DNA of 64,000 bases. Source: Siderastrea siderea. Taxonomy: Eukaryota; Cnidaria; Anthozoa; Scleractinia; Rhizangiidae. The stretch spans positions 58,301,665 to 58,365,664 of the forward strand of contig OZ034967.1 in NCBI GenBank assembly GCA_964030785.1. The letters run 5' to 3'. This document shows, piece after piece, positions 13,622 to 27,400 of this stretch. The position numbers were made by a program, and so were the translations under genes. Position 1 is the first letter of the stretch; every line of letters begins with the position of its first letter. Below the pieces are notes generated by a model, which had not been told where the DNA came from, did not search any database, and saw nothing but the letters and a program-made list of their open reading frames with translations.

Positions 13622-16600
13622 GTGGCTGTCTCCCTAAGATCCTCATAACCCAAATTGGTCACAAAATAGATTTCCCTCAAATCTTGTATGTGAATTGCAC
13701 TTTGTCTGGGTACTTTAAAAACAATTTTCGTTTGGGCTCTAAATGCTTTCTTCAACAGTTTACAAGGGGGGTCCCCTGGTGGACAAAAATGCACATTTTA
13801 TTGGTACAAAAATGCCAATTTTCAATAACTTTGGTAACTCCTCACAACACTTAAAATTTGATGCAGGACAAAATTCTACTGTTGGTTGATAAGTACAACT
13901 CTTCCTTATCCTACATTGTTACTGGCATTTCCATGTAGTTGTTTTGAGTAGTTAAAACAGTTCCTTTTAACAACCCAGTTTAACAGCTTTTAAAAAAGTA
14001 GGAAAAATGGGTAAACAAAAATACATGTTAACAAAAAGTGAGACCTCGTCTAGCAAATTCCTTGCAGTCATGGAAAGTTAAAGACTTGGTCTTAATTATA
14101 ATAAAATAAAATCGTGCGGCCAGACGGTTTAAAGAACGTGGCGCCGCTTTGAAACACCAGTATTTCTTAATTATGCAAATTACGAACCACAACCTATGCG
14201 TGGAATTTAAGAGCAACTGTGATGCGAGCAATGCTCCCTTACATCAGGAAAACACGAAAATAGTTTCAAACTACAACAGGACACAAATGTAAACTGGTAA
14301 CATTTCGCATATAGCTTTAATTAAAATGTACAGCATTCAAATAGCTCATTAACTATGTTCAATTCACAAGATAAACAAGTTATGAAGTACATGCCACTCG
14401 ATGATTGCTAATTGCGCTTTACAAAACAACCTTGATCTAGAACTATTAATCTGAGAATAAATCAATAAAAGCAAGTCATATTGCCTATATCACAGCCTGT
14501 GTTTTGCAAACTTATTTAGCGAACACTTAGTGCCTTGCAAAACAATGAAATCAACGAAGGGCATCTTGTTCTGTTTACATTTGCACCCGTTACCTCAATT
14601 TTCTGTCATCTTCGATGAAATATATAGATCCGTGCGTTTCAGAGATCATCTTAGAAGCGTCAAACAGTCGGTTTTTAGAAAATTCTTCGTTCAACAACCT
14701 TCGTTTACAACAAGCTTTCCCTGCATTTAGTTCTGTCGTGTTATATTATTCTGGCAGTAGCCGCTGACCAGTTACTAATGTCAACAACAACACCGGGTAC
14801 TGCTCCATTTTGCACTCGCGTTTTGGCTCTTAGCTATCTAAAATTTGAATTCATGATCCTTCACAAATTAATAGTGAAATTATTTGAAAAAAAGGGTTGG
14901 AGCTCATGGGGAGAAGAAACAAATTTTTGTCCTTAATTTAATCTGCAAGCACACAACCCAATGAAGACCATGGTTTGGCTAAGTAAAATAACTCGTACAG
15001 CTGGGTACGTCTTCATAGATTTGAAAATAACCTTCCTGTTTTCGACTTCTGGGGCTTTGAAAGGTTCCTTCAGTTTTGAGGAAGTAATCAGCTGCAGTTA
15101 AGAGACAACCTTAACCCTATCTAGACCGGGCCTTCTTTGGTCTACTGAAGCCGTTGTGGGGCAGGCCTCCAGCAAACTCCGATAGCAATAAAGCAATGAA
15201 AATGAAACTTAGAGGGTCAAAAGTATGTCCAAGAATTTTGTCCAAGAATGTCTCCTTTGAGATCGGCAAGGGATACTGATGACGTCACACGACGTCAGAT
15301 TTATGTCATAATTTCCAATTGGATCCACCGTATTGGATTTCGTGATTTCCCTAAGACTTCGGAAAGCCACCCAATTGACCAAAAAGTGAACAAAAATAAT
15401 AAAAAGAACTCTAAAATTATCTCATAGCATGACACCTTCAGTAAGAAAGTCATTTTTGTTTTCAGTTAAAACAGTAATGTACCAAACAATTTCAGATGAA
15501 CACGCCTGTCAAAGTTTGATTGCCTTAGCAACGTGAATCTCACTGTACATTGACCTACCACACTAATTTGTTCCCAACTAATTTTTCAATAAAATTTTGG
15601 CAGTGCTTGTTCACACATTAAAAAAATAATAGAAAAGTTTCAAGTCCCCAAAGGCAGAGTCTGTGCACTCCCCCCCCCCTCCCCCATTATAGGGTTAATT
15701 TAAAATAAAGTAGGGTTTCAAGGAAATCAAAAATTCCTTCGGCAATGGCAGTAGTAAATGACTGGAGACAGTATTCAAGAGGAAACGAGTTTCTGTTCTA
15801 GATAACGGGCGTCTACTGTACAGGTAGATTAAGAGTAGTCTAGTGGAAATAGAACTTATAGTAGAGTAATTTTTGTGCGAGCTCGAGTATCTCATCCGCT
15901 ATTCAATCCCTAACAAAAATCTGAGGATACTCGTAACTTCCACTGATTAAGCCTGGTTCTCATACTACCCAGCTGGCTAGTCTGTGATCAACTCCGGAAG
16001 GGCATGTACTTAAACCCGGAACGCCGGAACGCCGGAACGCCGGAACGCCGGAACGCCGGAACACTTAAACCTGGAACGCCGGAATACTAAAACCCGGAAC
16101 GCTAGAATACTTCAACTCTAAATGACGATTTAATATACAAAAGATCGCTGAAAAGACGAACAATTAAGGTTAAGCCACGCTACATTGTTAACGTTACCTT
16201 CTGCCTCCCGCCAAAACCTGCGCGCAGGCTAGTTAAGATTCAGTGTCTCACCTCTTTTTCTCTGGCCTTTGGCTGGGACTAAAGGAAGGGAATAACAGTT
16301 TATCACTTTGTAAAATGTTACTTTAAACGCTTTAAGTCAAAGAGAAAATTTCAGGTACATACGCTTACCTTGCTGGAGAGTCCTCCATGTCGATGCCAGC
16401 GCGAAACAGCCCAGCAATCAAATAAATTATAATAATAATGGTTGGCGGGAAAGGAGGGGATAGTGAGGAGAATGGTTTTGGCGGGAGTCAGAAGGTAACA
16501 TTAATAATACGGTAGCGCGGCTTAACCCTAATTGTTTGTCTTTTCAGCGATCTTCTGTATGTTAAATCGTCATTTAGAGTTGAGGTATTCCGGCATTTCG

Positions 16601-18482
16601 GGTTTAAGTATTCCAGTGTTCAGGGTTTAAGAATTCCGGCGTTCCGGGTTTAAGTATTCCCGCGTTCGGGGTTTTAGTATTCCGGCATTCCGGCGTTCCG
16701 GCGTTCCGGCGTTCCGGCGTTTAAGTACATGCCCTCCGGAAGTGACATTCACTATGTTTGGCGGTATTAACTGCTAATCTAGAGAAAGTACAGCAAAACC
16801 AAGTCGGGGCGAAATTTCAAAAGCAAGACGTTTTTTGGGGGTATCGTAGGTTCACATTTGGTAAGCAGTACCCTACGATCAGGTGGTTCTGGGGGCTACA
16901 TACTGCAAACTGGATCATAACCATTAAGTCGTCATGGACCAAGCTCCCACGACTGTTTTACCAAACAGAAAGTATTCAACGGAGGATATTTCTATCAAGT
17001 TGTAATATTTTTGCTATACTGACGTTTCGCCAGGGTCGGATTCCAGAATTTAACTGCTTAGATGAAACTAGAAGTTTATTTTCAAACACGTTAAGATGCC
17101 CCCCCAAAGTCCGAGTTATTACGTTATTTCACCTTGCTAAAAATACAAAAAAAATAGCAACCACGTCACACACTATGGTTATGTGCTTGCAGCTCTAAAT
17201 TAAGGGCAAAATTTTGAATTTTTAATTTTCCCTCATGAGCTCCAGCCCTTATTTTCAAATGAATTCACCCTTCATTGGTGAGCGATCATACATTCAAATA
17301 GAAACGCGAGTGCAACAGGTCTTTTTGTTGACATTAGCTACTGGTCAGCGGCTACTGTCGGAAAATTTAACATGAGAGAAGTAATACATGGAAAGCTTGG
17401 TCTAAATGAAGGCCTTTGAACAAAGAATTTTCCCAAAACCAACTGTTTTGACGCTTCTAAGATGATCTCTGAAACGCACGGATCTATATTTGATCGAAGA
17501 TGACAGAATAATTGAGGTAATGGGTGCAAATGTAAACAGAACAAGATGCCCTTCGTTGATTTCATTGTTTTGCAAGGCACTTCGCTAAATAAGTTTGCAG
17601 AACACAGGCTGTGATATAGGCAATATGACTTGCTTTTATTGATTTATTCTCAGATTAATAGTTCTAGATCAAGGTTGTTTTGTAAAGCGCAATTAGCAAT
17701 CATCGAGTGGCATGTACTTCATAACTTGTTTATCTTGTGAATTGAACATAGTTAATGAGCTATTTGAATGCTGTACATTTTAATTAAAGCTATATGCGAA
17801 ATGTTACCAGTTTACATTTGTGTCCTGCTGTAGTTTGAAACTATTTTCGTGTTTTCCTGATGTAAGGGAGCATTGCTCGGATCACAGTTGCTCTTAAATT
17901 CCACGCATAGGTTGTGGTTCGTAATTTGCATAATTAAGAAATACTGGTGTTTCAAAGCGGCGCCACGTTCTTTAAACCGTCTGGCCGCACGATTTTATTT
18001 TATTATAATTAAGACCAAGTCTTTAACTTTCTATGACTGCAAGGAATTTGCTAGACGAGGTCTCACTTTTTGTTAACATGTATTTTTGTTTACCCATTTT
18101 TCCTACTTTTTTAAAAGCTGTTAAACTGGGTTGTTAAAAGGAACTGTTTTAACTACTCAAAACAACTACATGGAAATGCCAGTAACAATGTAGGATAAGG
18201 AAGAGTTGTACTTATCAACCAACAGTAGAATTTTGTCCTGCATCAAATTTTAAGTGTTGTGAGGAGTTACCAAAGTTATTGAAAATTGGCATTTTTGTAC
18301 CAATAAAATGTGCATTTTTGTCCACCAGGGGACCCCCCTTGTAAACTGTTGAAGAAAGCATTTAGAGCCCAAACGAAAATTGTTTTTAAAGTACCCAGAC
18401 AAAGTGCAATTCACATACAAGATTTGAAGGAAATCTATTTTGTGACCAATTTGGGTTATGAGGATCTTAGACAGACAGCCAC
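13622..18482. mobile_element. 4.86-kb TTAA-flanked element with terminal inverted repeats of about 1.3 kb
   Basis: The element interrupts one tandem-array unit exactly inside the string CAACTTAAAGTTCTAGG, which is intact at 24050 and 28742. The flanks are TTAA at 13618-13621 and 18483-18486. The termini are GTGGCTGTCT and its complement. The arms match in inverted orientation from 13622 to about 14960 and from about 17140 to 18482; paired landmarks include TCCTCATAACCCAAATTGG, CATGGAAATGCC and GGAGCTCATG. TTAA duplication is typical of piggyBac-like elements, but the ends do not match the piggyBac ends I know and no transposase is visible. It is therefore probably non-autonomous. The middle holds a nested element at 16001-16733. 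Confidence 0.75.
16001..16733. mobile_element. 733-bp fold-back element with GGAACGCC subterminal arrays
   Basis: The ends are GGCATGTACTTAAAC and its inverted copy, followed by tandem GGAACGCC units on the left (from about 16018) and GGCGTTCC units on the right. Arm homology extends roughly 230 bp inwards: AATGACGATTTAATATAC pairs with the region near 16570, and GGTTAAGCCACGC with the region near 16520. A 9-bp direct repeat, CTCCGGAAG, flanks it at 15992-16000 and 16734-16742. Long TIRs, subterminal minisatellites and a 9-bp duplication are MULE-like. No coding capacity. Confidence 0.75.
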
Positions 18483-21400
18483 TTAAAGTTCTAGGCGTCA
18501 ATGAAACGAGGAAGCGAAATAAGCGTTTGTACGAGGAAGAAGCCTGAAGCTAAGCGAGATCACGCGCAGCTGATTTTCCACTCGCGCGTGTGCACGCTTC
18601 TCGCTCAGCCGCCTAAAAAAAACCTCGTAAAAAACCTCCTGAGATCTATCGCATGCTTAATAAACTTTCCACAGCCAAACTCGTCAACACCGGGTTCTAT
18701 TGAGCTACGGGCAGGTTTTACCACTCGCGAGATCACGTACCTAACTTCGGCCATGAGGAGAAATATATAGGGACTACTCGTGGACTTTGCTATCGCCAGC
18801 CACATTTGCAGTCACGAGGGCAAGGGAGAGATTGATCGGTCATGGAAATAGGGTGTTTCAACATAATTTTGATTAGCCTCGCGTCATGTCAACCCTCTGA
18901 AAGCACTGAAAGAGATACAAAACAGAGTGTTGAGAATTAAGCGTAGTTAATACACGTGCGTAGTTTAGTTTGTAAGAGGTACTGGATTAATGCGTATGTC
19001 TTCAGGGCGATTGAAACACCGCACGAGGAAACACGCGAGGGTTCTTCCTGTCTTGTGTACAACCGGACTTAGGCCTCGCAAGTAAAACATGAACATGTAG
19101 TACTTTTTAGGGAGGATTCCTGAGAGCTGTCCATCGTTTGGATTTCAATGAACGGATTTTTATTTTTTTAGCGAACTACAGTCAGCGGACATGTTGACAG
19201 GATGAAGGGTTTCCCGCCTAAGATCAACAATGGGGAATTCGAACGATTTCGCCGAAGGTTAGTGACAAACTGGCAATTGTACTAGCGGTATCGGTAACAT
19301 AAACCATTTTAAGTTATTTCTACAGTTGAAATTAAAATATGTCTTTAACAAAACTGCACCACCAAATTCGACAAATATGTCCGTTCGGAAACAAGAATTG
19401 CAAATCGGAACATTAACACCCTAACACTCGTACCAATGTTAATTGGTGAATCAACTTTTTTTTAAAATTTAACTTGGGAGCTTTAACATTTTTTCTCCTT
19501 TGTCAGTACTCCTAGGATAAAAATTGTCCAAAGTTAATCAAATAATCCTCTGTTCATATTGAGAAATTTTGTGTGGCAAATAAATTTCAGCTAAAAATAG
19601 ACAGCCAACATGTTTTACCCAACATGATTCTTTAACAATGAAACTGCCACGGTTTGTCATTTGAAAGTGTCAAGAACTCTTGTCATACTACGGCTACACA
19701 TTCTGCCCTGGTATCGAAAGAAAAGCAAAATTACAATTCTTATAATAATTACTTTTTTTTCATCCCGGAGTGGCCCTAAGACCTTAAATGCGTATCACCT
19801 CGAGAGAAATGAATTTTTAACTTTTTAAAACAATGAAAATTAATTTTCAAGATTTCTGTTAACCGTACTCACCGAAAAGAAATTATCCGTTAGCCGTAAA
19901 AAGCCAAAATTTTAACCGTTAACCGTAAAAGCCACCACCCCATTAAGACCCATCTTTGTATCACTAATTTTGGCTATTTTTGTTCACGTTCGAAAGGGAA
20001 AGTTTAGATAGCTAACGGACAAACGAGAAAAATCAGAGCGACCGAATATTATATGCAAAAAATGTTTGTTGATGTTTTGCGTAGAATATTCTTATACGCA
20101 CAAAAAAAGATGAACGGAAGATGACATAAAAACAATGAGTTTTCACTTCCTGTTGTGGCAGAAGTTTGTACCCGTCCTTGTGTAGCTCAAAAGAAAGAGA
20201 AAAAAAAGTAGTTTAGAACCTCTGTGCTGGTACTTCTGAAGAAATCGATTCGAGGCGATACGCTATCATGCGCTGCCATACATGTCTGTGAGCGACCACT
20301 CCTGAGCGACGATTTACAACTTACCGCATGCAGTCGACGCGGATAGAAATTGATTAACTGAAATGCATTGGAATTAGAGAACTGAATGTAAGTTCTTTGT
20401 GATTATTATCGCGTGGACACCGATCAGATTATTCGTCTTGATCTCCGTTCATTATTACTGAGACAAACTGCCCGCAGCCTGAATCATTTTCACCATGATA
20501 TTTGAGGGGTATCGAACGGAAAATCCGAGACTTTGAGAGACTGCGAGAGACATGGACATCGCAGTCGCAGTAGACCTTCTGAATATCTTTATAGCTTTGT
20601 CATTTCTGTCATTTATTATGTGTACGTTATTCATCGCTGCTAAAGAATAAACAAGATCCTTGCTTCTCCTCCTCGTCGAATTGTGAGCATTAACTCGATG
20701 CCGGGCCGTACAATAGTTATGAAAACTTAGACGGATTCAAATGATCAAAATTTGAGACCTCGAGGCGGTCCAAATTTTCCAAGACTCTAATTTCAAATGT
20801 CTAAAATTCTAGGATTGGTTAATTTTATCCCAGAAGCATCACTTTTGATCGGCCATTCTATACCCGTTATTTGGAGACAAAAAAACCTTTTAGACGAGGT
20901 TTTTTTCCCAGAGGATTTTTTTCGTCAGTGTTACATTTGTTTAAATGAATTGGACTTCAGTTGTACACATATCGCTTTCCTAAAGTTGCAAAATGATTTG
21001 CAGTTACTAAAGTTACTAGCAAGTAAAAGTTTCGATTAGCTTGAAGAATGATACGATTTAGCTTGAAGAAACCGACGACTGTCGACAAAGAGGATATCGA
21101 ATTCAATTCTTTGGGTAGCTGGACAGAGGCTTAGTTGAATGCGTGAGTAAGCTTTAAAATACAGTGAATTAGGCGAAGGTTAAAACCGAAAAATCGTCTC
21201 ATGCACTGTATTAGTTATTCTACTGTAATAAATTTAAATAAATCCTCTTCAGTATCGGAGTTGTCAGTTACTTGAAATGTGCGCCTCTTATCGTTACTTA
21301 CTCGGATATTACAAGGCAGCTATAAAACGTTCTAGGCATCAATGAAACGAGGAAGCGAAATAAGCGTATGTACTTGGAAGAAGCTTGAAGCTAAGCGAGA

Positions 21401-24400
21401 TCACGCGCAGCTGATTTCCCACTCGCGCAGGTGCTCGCTTGTCGTTCGTCACGCGTGAAATGCAGGGATTGATCGGTCCCAATAAAATAGTGTGTTTCAG
21501 CATAATTTTGATTAGCCTCGCATGATGTGAACACTCTGAAAGCACTCTGAAAACAGAGTGTTAATTATTTACCGTAGTTAATGTACTTAGTTTAGTCCGT
21601 TAAGAGATACTAGATTAACGCGTATGTCTTCAGGGCGATTGAAACACCGCGAGGAAACACACGAGGGTTCTTCCTGTCTTGTGTACAACCCCGACTTATT
21701 TGTTGTGATGACGCGACGGATTGAACTTGTTCGATATCGAGAAGGCCTCGCAAGTGAAATATGAACATTATGTACTTTTTAGGGAGGATTCTTGAGAACT
21801 GTTCGCTTTTAATATGCTGCGTTCATCGTTTCGATTTCAATGAACGGAGTTTTCTTTGTTTAGCGAACTAACGGACATGATGACAGGAATCAGTGAAGGG
21901 TTTCCCGCCTAAGATCAACAAGGAAGAACGATTTCGCCGAAGGTTAGTGACAAACTGGCAATTGACTGGCGGTATCGGCCACATAAGCTATTTCAAATGC
22001 TACCACAGTTGAAATTAAAATATATCTTAAACCAAACTGCACCATTAAATTCGACAGCTAGTATGTCGGAATCACGAATTGTAAAATCGGAACATAAACA
22101 CCACTGCTACACTTGGTGAATCAACTTTTTCTAAAATTTAAATTGGGAACTTTAATGTTTTTCTCCTTTGTCAGTACTCCTAGGATAAAACTGTCCAAAG
22201 TTATTCCAATAATCCTCTGTTCATTTTGAGAAATTCTGCCGGTAGCAAATAAATTTCAGCTAAGAATAGACCACCAGCCAACATGTTGCCCAACATGTTT
22301 CCTTAACAATGAAACTGCCAACTGATCTTCTAAAATCATTACTAAAGCTGTTCCCTAACGCTATCCTCTCGGATTCGACTATTTTTCACCGCACCCTTTC
22401 ATTGGTTTATAATTTACAGTTGATTAGATGCAGATATCAAGACTAGGGCAAGGCATAACATTCCTTAAAAAAATATTTGACTGGCAAAAGACGTTTAGTG
22501 CACTTCTACCGGTGAATAGAAAATAGCTTGAGCAAAGTCGATATTTTATAGACTCGTATTGCAATCGTCGAACCTTTTGCCTGAAATAATAAATAAATGG
22601 AAAAGTGTTCTTTCGCCTTTTCTTATCGCAGTCAGTATAACTCGCAAAAATATGTAATAAGATAAAAAATTACGGAAAGGTTTTTGAGCCAGGAGTAGGA
22701 ACGTTTGGAACTGGCGACTCTACTTTGTTTGTAATTTTGGCCGTTTTTGTTCACGTTGGAAAGGGAAAGTTTAGATAGCTAGCGGGCAAACAAGAAAAAC
22801 AGAGCAACTGAATATTATATACAAAAAATGTTTGGTGATGTTTTGCCTGTACTAATTAAAGGATATTCTTATATGCATGAAAAGAGATGGACAAAGATGA
22901 CTTAAGGACAATGAGTTTTCACTTCCTGTTGTGGCAGAAGTTTGTACCCGTCCTTGTCTTGCTCAAAAGTAAGAAAAAAAGGTAGTTTAGAGCCTCTGTG
23001 CTGGTATTTCTGACAAAATCAATTCGAGATGATGCGCTATCATGCGCTACCATATCTGTGAGCAACCACCTGAGCGACGATTTACAGCTCATCGCGCAGT
23101 AGACACGGATAGAAATTATCAACTGAAATGCACTTGGAACTAGAGAACTGAATGTAAGTTCTCTGTGATTATTGTCGTGGGGTCACCGATCAGATTATTC
23201 GTCTTGATCTACGTTCATAATTACTGAGACAAATTGTTCGCAACCTGAATCATTTCACCATGATATTTGAGGGGTATCGAATGGTAAACCCGAATCTTTG
23301 CGAGACTGCGAGAGACTTGGACATCGCGGTAGCACTTAAGAGCTTCTGGAGTACTTAGCTTTCTCATTAATCGCTGCACAGAATAAACTAGATCCTTGCT
23401 TCTCCTCCTCGTCGAATTGTAAACTTTGAGCCAATTTAGGAAAACTCAGAGGAGTGTAAATAATCAAAATTTGAGACTTGGAGACGGTACAAATCAGTTT
23501 AGCGAGCCCAAGATTCCAAGACTCTAATTTTAAATGCCAAAAACTCGAAACTTGGTTAATGTTTTCCGAGAAGCATCATTTTCGATTGACCATTCTATGC
23601 CCGTTTAATGTTTGCAGACATTAAAAAAAAAAACCTTTGTAGACGAAGATTTTTTTTCCGAGAGGAGTTTTTCGTCAGTTTTAATTACATTTGTTTAAAT
23701 GAATTCGACTTCAGTTATACACATATCGCTTTTTCTTGAAGTAACCCTGAAAATGATTTGCAGTTACTAACGGTTAGTAGCAAGTAATTTAGCACTGTTA
23801 AAAGTTTCGATGTAAAAAAATACGATTTAGCGAGTGAAGAAACCGACGATCTGCGACAAAAAAGATATCGAAATCAATTCTTTCGGTAGCTGGACAGAGG
23901 CCTAGAGTATTTGATTGCATGATTAAACTTTAAACTGAATACAGTTAGGCGGTAAATATATCCTCTTCAGTATCCCTAAGAAAGCAGCCGAGTTGTCAGT
24001 CGCTTGACGTGTGTGCCTCTTATTGTTTCTCACTCGAATATTACGAGGCAACTTAAAGTTCTAAGCGTCAATGAAACGAGGAAGCAAAATAAGCGTTTGT
24101 ACGAGGAAGAAGCCTGAAGCTAAGCGAGATCACGCGCAGCTGTTTTCCCACTTGCGCGAGTGCTCGCTTCTCGCTCGACACGCTAAAAAAAGAACCTTGT
24201 TAAAAACCTCCTAAGATCTGTCGCAGTTCCACAACCAAACTCGCTGACACCGGGTTATATTGAGCTACGGGCAGGTTTTGCCGTTCGCAAGATCACGTAC
24301 TTAGCTTCTTGCACATTCAGCTCTGAAGAGAAATATATAGGGACTACTCGTGGGCTTTGCTATCGCCAGCCCGATTTGTAGTCACGAGGGCAAGGGAGGA

Positions 24401-27400
24401 ATTGATCGGTCAAGCATAATTTTGTTTAGCCTCGCGTCATGTGAACCCTCTGAAAGCACTGAAAAAGATACAAAACAGAATTTTAAGAATTAAGCGTAGT
24501 TAATGTGCGTAGTTTATTCCGAGAGAGGTACTGGATTAGCTCTTCTGTCTTCCGGGCGATTGAAACACCGCGCGAGGAAACACGCGTGTTGTGATGACGC
24601 GACTGATTGAACTTGTTCGATATCGAGAAGTCCTCCCAAGTAAAAAATAAACATTATGTACTTTTTGGGGGAGGATTCTTGAGTGGTGTTGTCTTTTAAC
24701 ATCTTACTTTCATCGTTATTTCTGTGGACGGATTTTATTTCAGATTTAGCGAACTACGGTCAACGGACATGACGACAGGGTGAACGATCAACGAGCAGGA
24801 ACGATTTCGCCAAAGGTTAGTGACAAACTGGCAATTGTACTAACGGCATCAGCAACATAAACCATTTCAAATTGCTTCTATAGTCGAAATCAAAATATAT
24901 GTTTAAGAAAACTGTACCATCGAATTCGACAAATATGTAGGAATCATGAATTGTAAATCGGAACATTATCAGTAAACAGCAACGCTATCTGGTGAGTCAA
25001 CTTTTCAATTTCTAAAATTTAACTTGGGAACTTTAATATTTTTCTCCTTTATCAGTATTCCTAAGATAAAAATTAACCAAAGTTATTCCAATAATCCCAT
25101 GTTCATTTTGAAAAATTTAGTCGCGTAGCAATTAAATTTCAGCTAACAATAGACAGCTAGCATGTTGCCCAACATGTTATGAAACTGCCAACTAGTCTTC
25201 CAAAATCATTACTGAAGCTGTTCTTTGACGCTGTCCTCTCGGATTCGACTATTTTTACCGCAATTTTCCATTATTTTATCATTTACAGTTGATTAGATGT
25301 AGCTAACAAGACTAGGGCAAGACATAATGTTCCCTAAGAATATTTGACAGGCAAAGGACGCTAATTTGTGCATTGCAACCGGGGTATGGTAAATCCGAGA
25401 CTTTGCGAGAGTGCGAGAGACTTGGACATCGCAGTCGCACTAGACATTCTGAATTACTTTATAGCTTTGTTATTTCTGTCATTTATTAAGGGTACGTTAT
25501 TTATCGCTTCTTACAGAATAAACTAGATCCTTGCTTCTCTTCCTCGTCGAATTGTGAGCTTTAACCCAATGCTGGGTATAATTTATGAAAACTTAGACGG
25601 ATCCAAATGATCAAAATTTGAGACCTCGAGACGGTCCAAATTTTCCAAGACTCTAATTTTAAATGCCTAAAATTCGAGAATTGGTCAATTTTATCCCAGA
25701 AACATCACTTTGATCGGCCATTCTATATCCGTTATTTGGAGATAAGTTTCTTTCCGAGAGGAGTTTTTCGTCAGTATTACATTTGCTTAATTATACACAT
25801 AACGCTTTCCTAAGGCGGCAAAATGATTTGCAGTTACTAAAGTTACTAGCAAGTAATTTAGCACTGTAAAAAGTTTCGATGTAAAAAAACATACGATTTA
25901 GCTTGACGAAACCGACGATTTCCGACAAAGAAGATATCGAATTCAATTCTTTGGGTAGCTGGACAGAGCCTTAGTTGATTGCAGGAGTAATACACTGGGT
26001 TAGGTTAAAGGTTAAAAACCGAAAAATCGTTTCATGCACCGTGTTAGTTATTCTACTGTAATAAGTTTAAAAATTCCTCTTCAGTATCGGAGTTGTCAGT
26101 CACTTGAAGTGTGCGCTTTTTATCGTTACTCACTCGAATATTACAAGGCAGCCTAGGCAGCTTTAAAAAGTTCTAGGCATCAATGAAACGAGGAAGCGAA
26201 ATAAGCGTATGTACGAGGAAGAAGCTCGAAGCTAAGCAAGATCACACGCAGCTGATTTCCCACTCGCACGGGTGCCTCCTTCTCGCTCGACACGCGTAAA
26301 ATGCAGGGATTTATCGGTCCGAGTAAAATAGGGTGTTTTAGCATAATTTTGATTAGCCCCGCGTAATGTGAACACTCTGAAAGCACTCTGAAAACAGAGT
26401 GTTTCATATTTACCGTAGTTAATGTGCGTAGTTTAGTCCGTAAGAGATACTAGATTAACGCGTATGTCTCCAGGGATTGAAACAGCGCGCGAGGAAACAC
26501 ACGAGGGTTCGTTCTGTCTTGTGTACAACGTGACTTATTTGTTGTGATGACGCGACTGATTGAAGTTGTTCGATGTCGAGAAGGCCTTGCAAGTAAAAAT
26601 GAACATTATGTACTTTTTAGGGAGGATTCTTGAGAGATGTTCGCTTTTAATATCCTGCGTCCATCGTTTGGATTTCAATGAACGGATTGCTATTTATTTA
26701 GCGAACTAACGGACATGATGACAGGATGAAGGGTTTCCCGCCTAAGTTCAACAAGTACTGAGAAACGATTTTGCCGAAGGTAAATGACAAACTGGCAATT
26801 GTACTAGCAGTATCGGCAACATAAACCATTTTAAATTACTACTGCAGTTGAATTAATCCAAATATATCTTTAACAAAACTGCACCACCAAATACGACAAA
26901 TATGTCGGAAACAAGAATTTCAAATCGCCGAAATTTACACCGACGTTAACTGGTGAATCAAACTTTTTCTAAAATTTTACTTGGGAACTTTTCCTTTGTC
27001 AGTACTCCTAAGATAAAAATTGTCCAAAGTGATTCCAATAATCCTCTGTTCACTTTGAAAAAATTTGTGTAGCAAATAGACCGCCAACATGTTCCCCAAC
27101 ATGTTTCCTTAACAATGAAACTGCCAACTGGTCTTCTAAAATTATTACTGAAGCTGTTCTTAACGCTATCCTCTCCGATTCGACCATTTTTACCAAGATT
27201 TTTCATTATTTTATCATTTACAGTTGATTAGATGCAGATATCAAGACTAAGGCAAGACATCATATTCCTTAAAAAGTATTTGACTGGCACAAGGCGTTTC
27301 ATGCATTGCAACCGGCGAATGGAAAACAGCTGGAGCAAAGTCGAGATTTTGCCGTAAAGTCGTGTCCAATTGTCAAACCTTTTGCCTGAAATATTGAATA

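Noticed and set aside
16018..16075. Regular GGAACGCC repeats resembling a CRISPR-like array
   Set aside because: Units are directly abutting with no spacers, and are mirrored at the other end of a transposon.
16758..17198. 146-codon frame in the TTAA element
   Set aside because: No domain, starts just after the nested insertion flank and runs into the TIR; probably chance.
13576..18501. Mirror-image open frames (13576-13854 with 18250-18501; 14028-14231 with 17873-18076)
   Set aside because: They are the same non-coding TIR sequence of the TTAA element read in opposite orientations.
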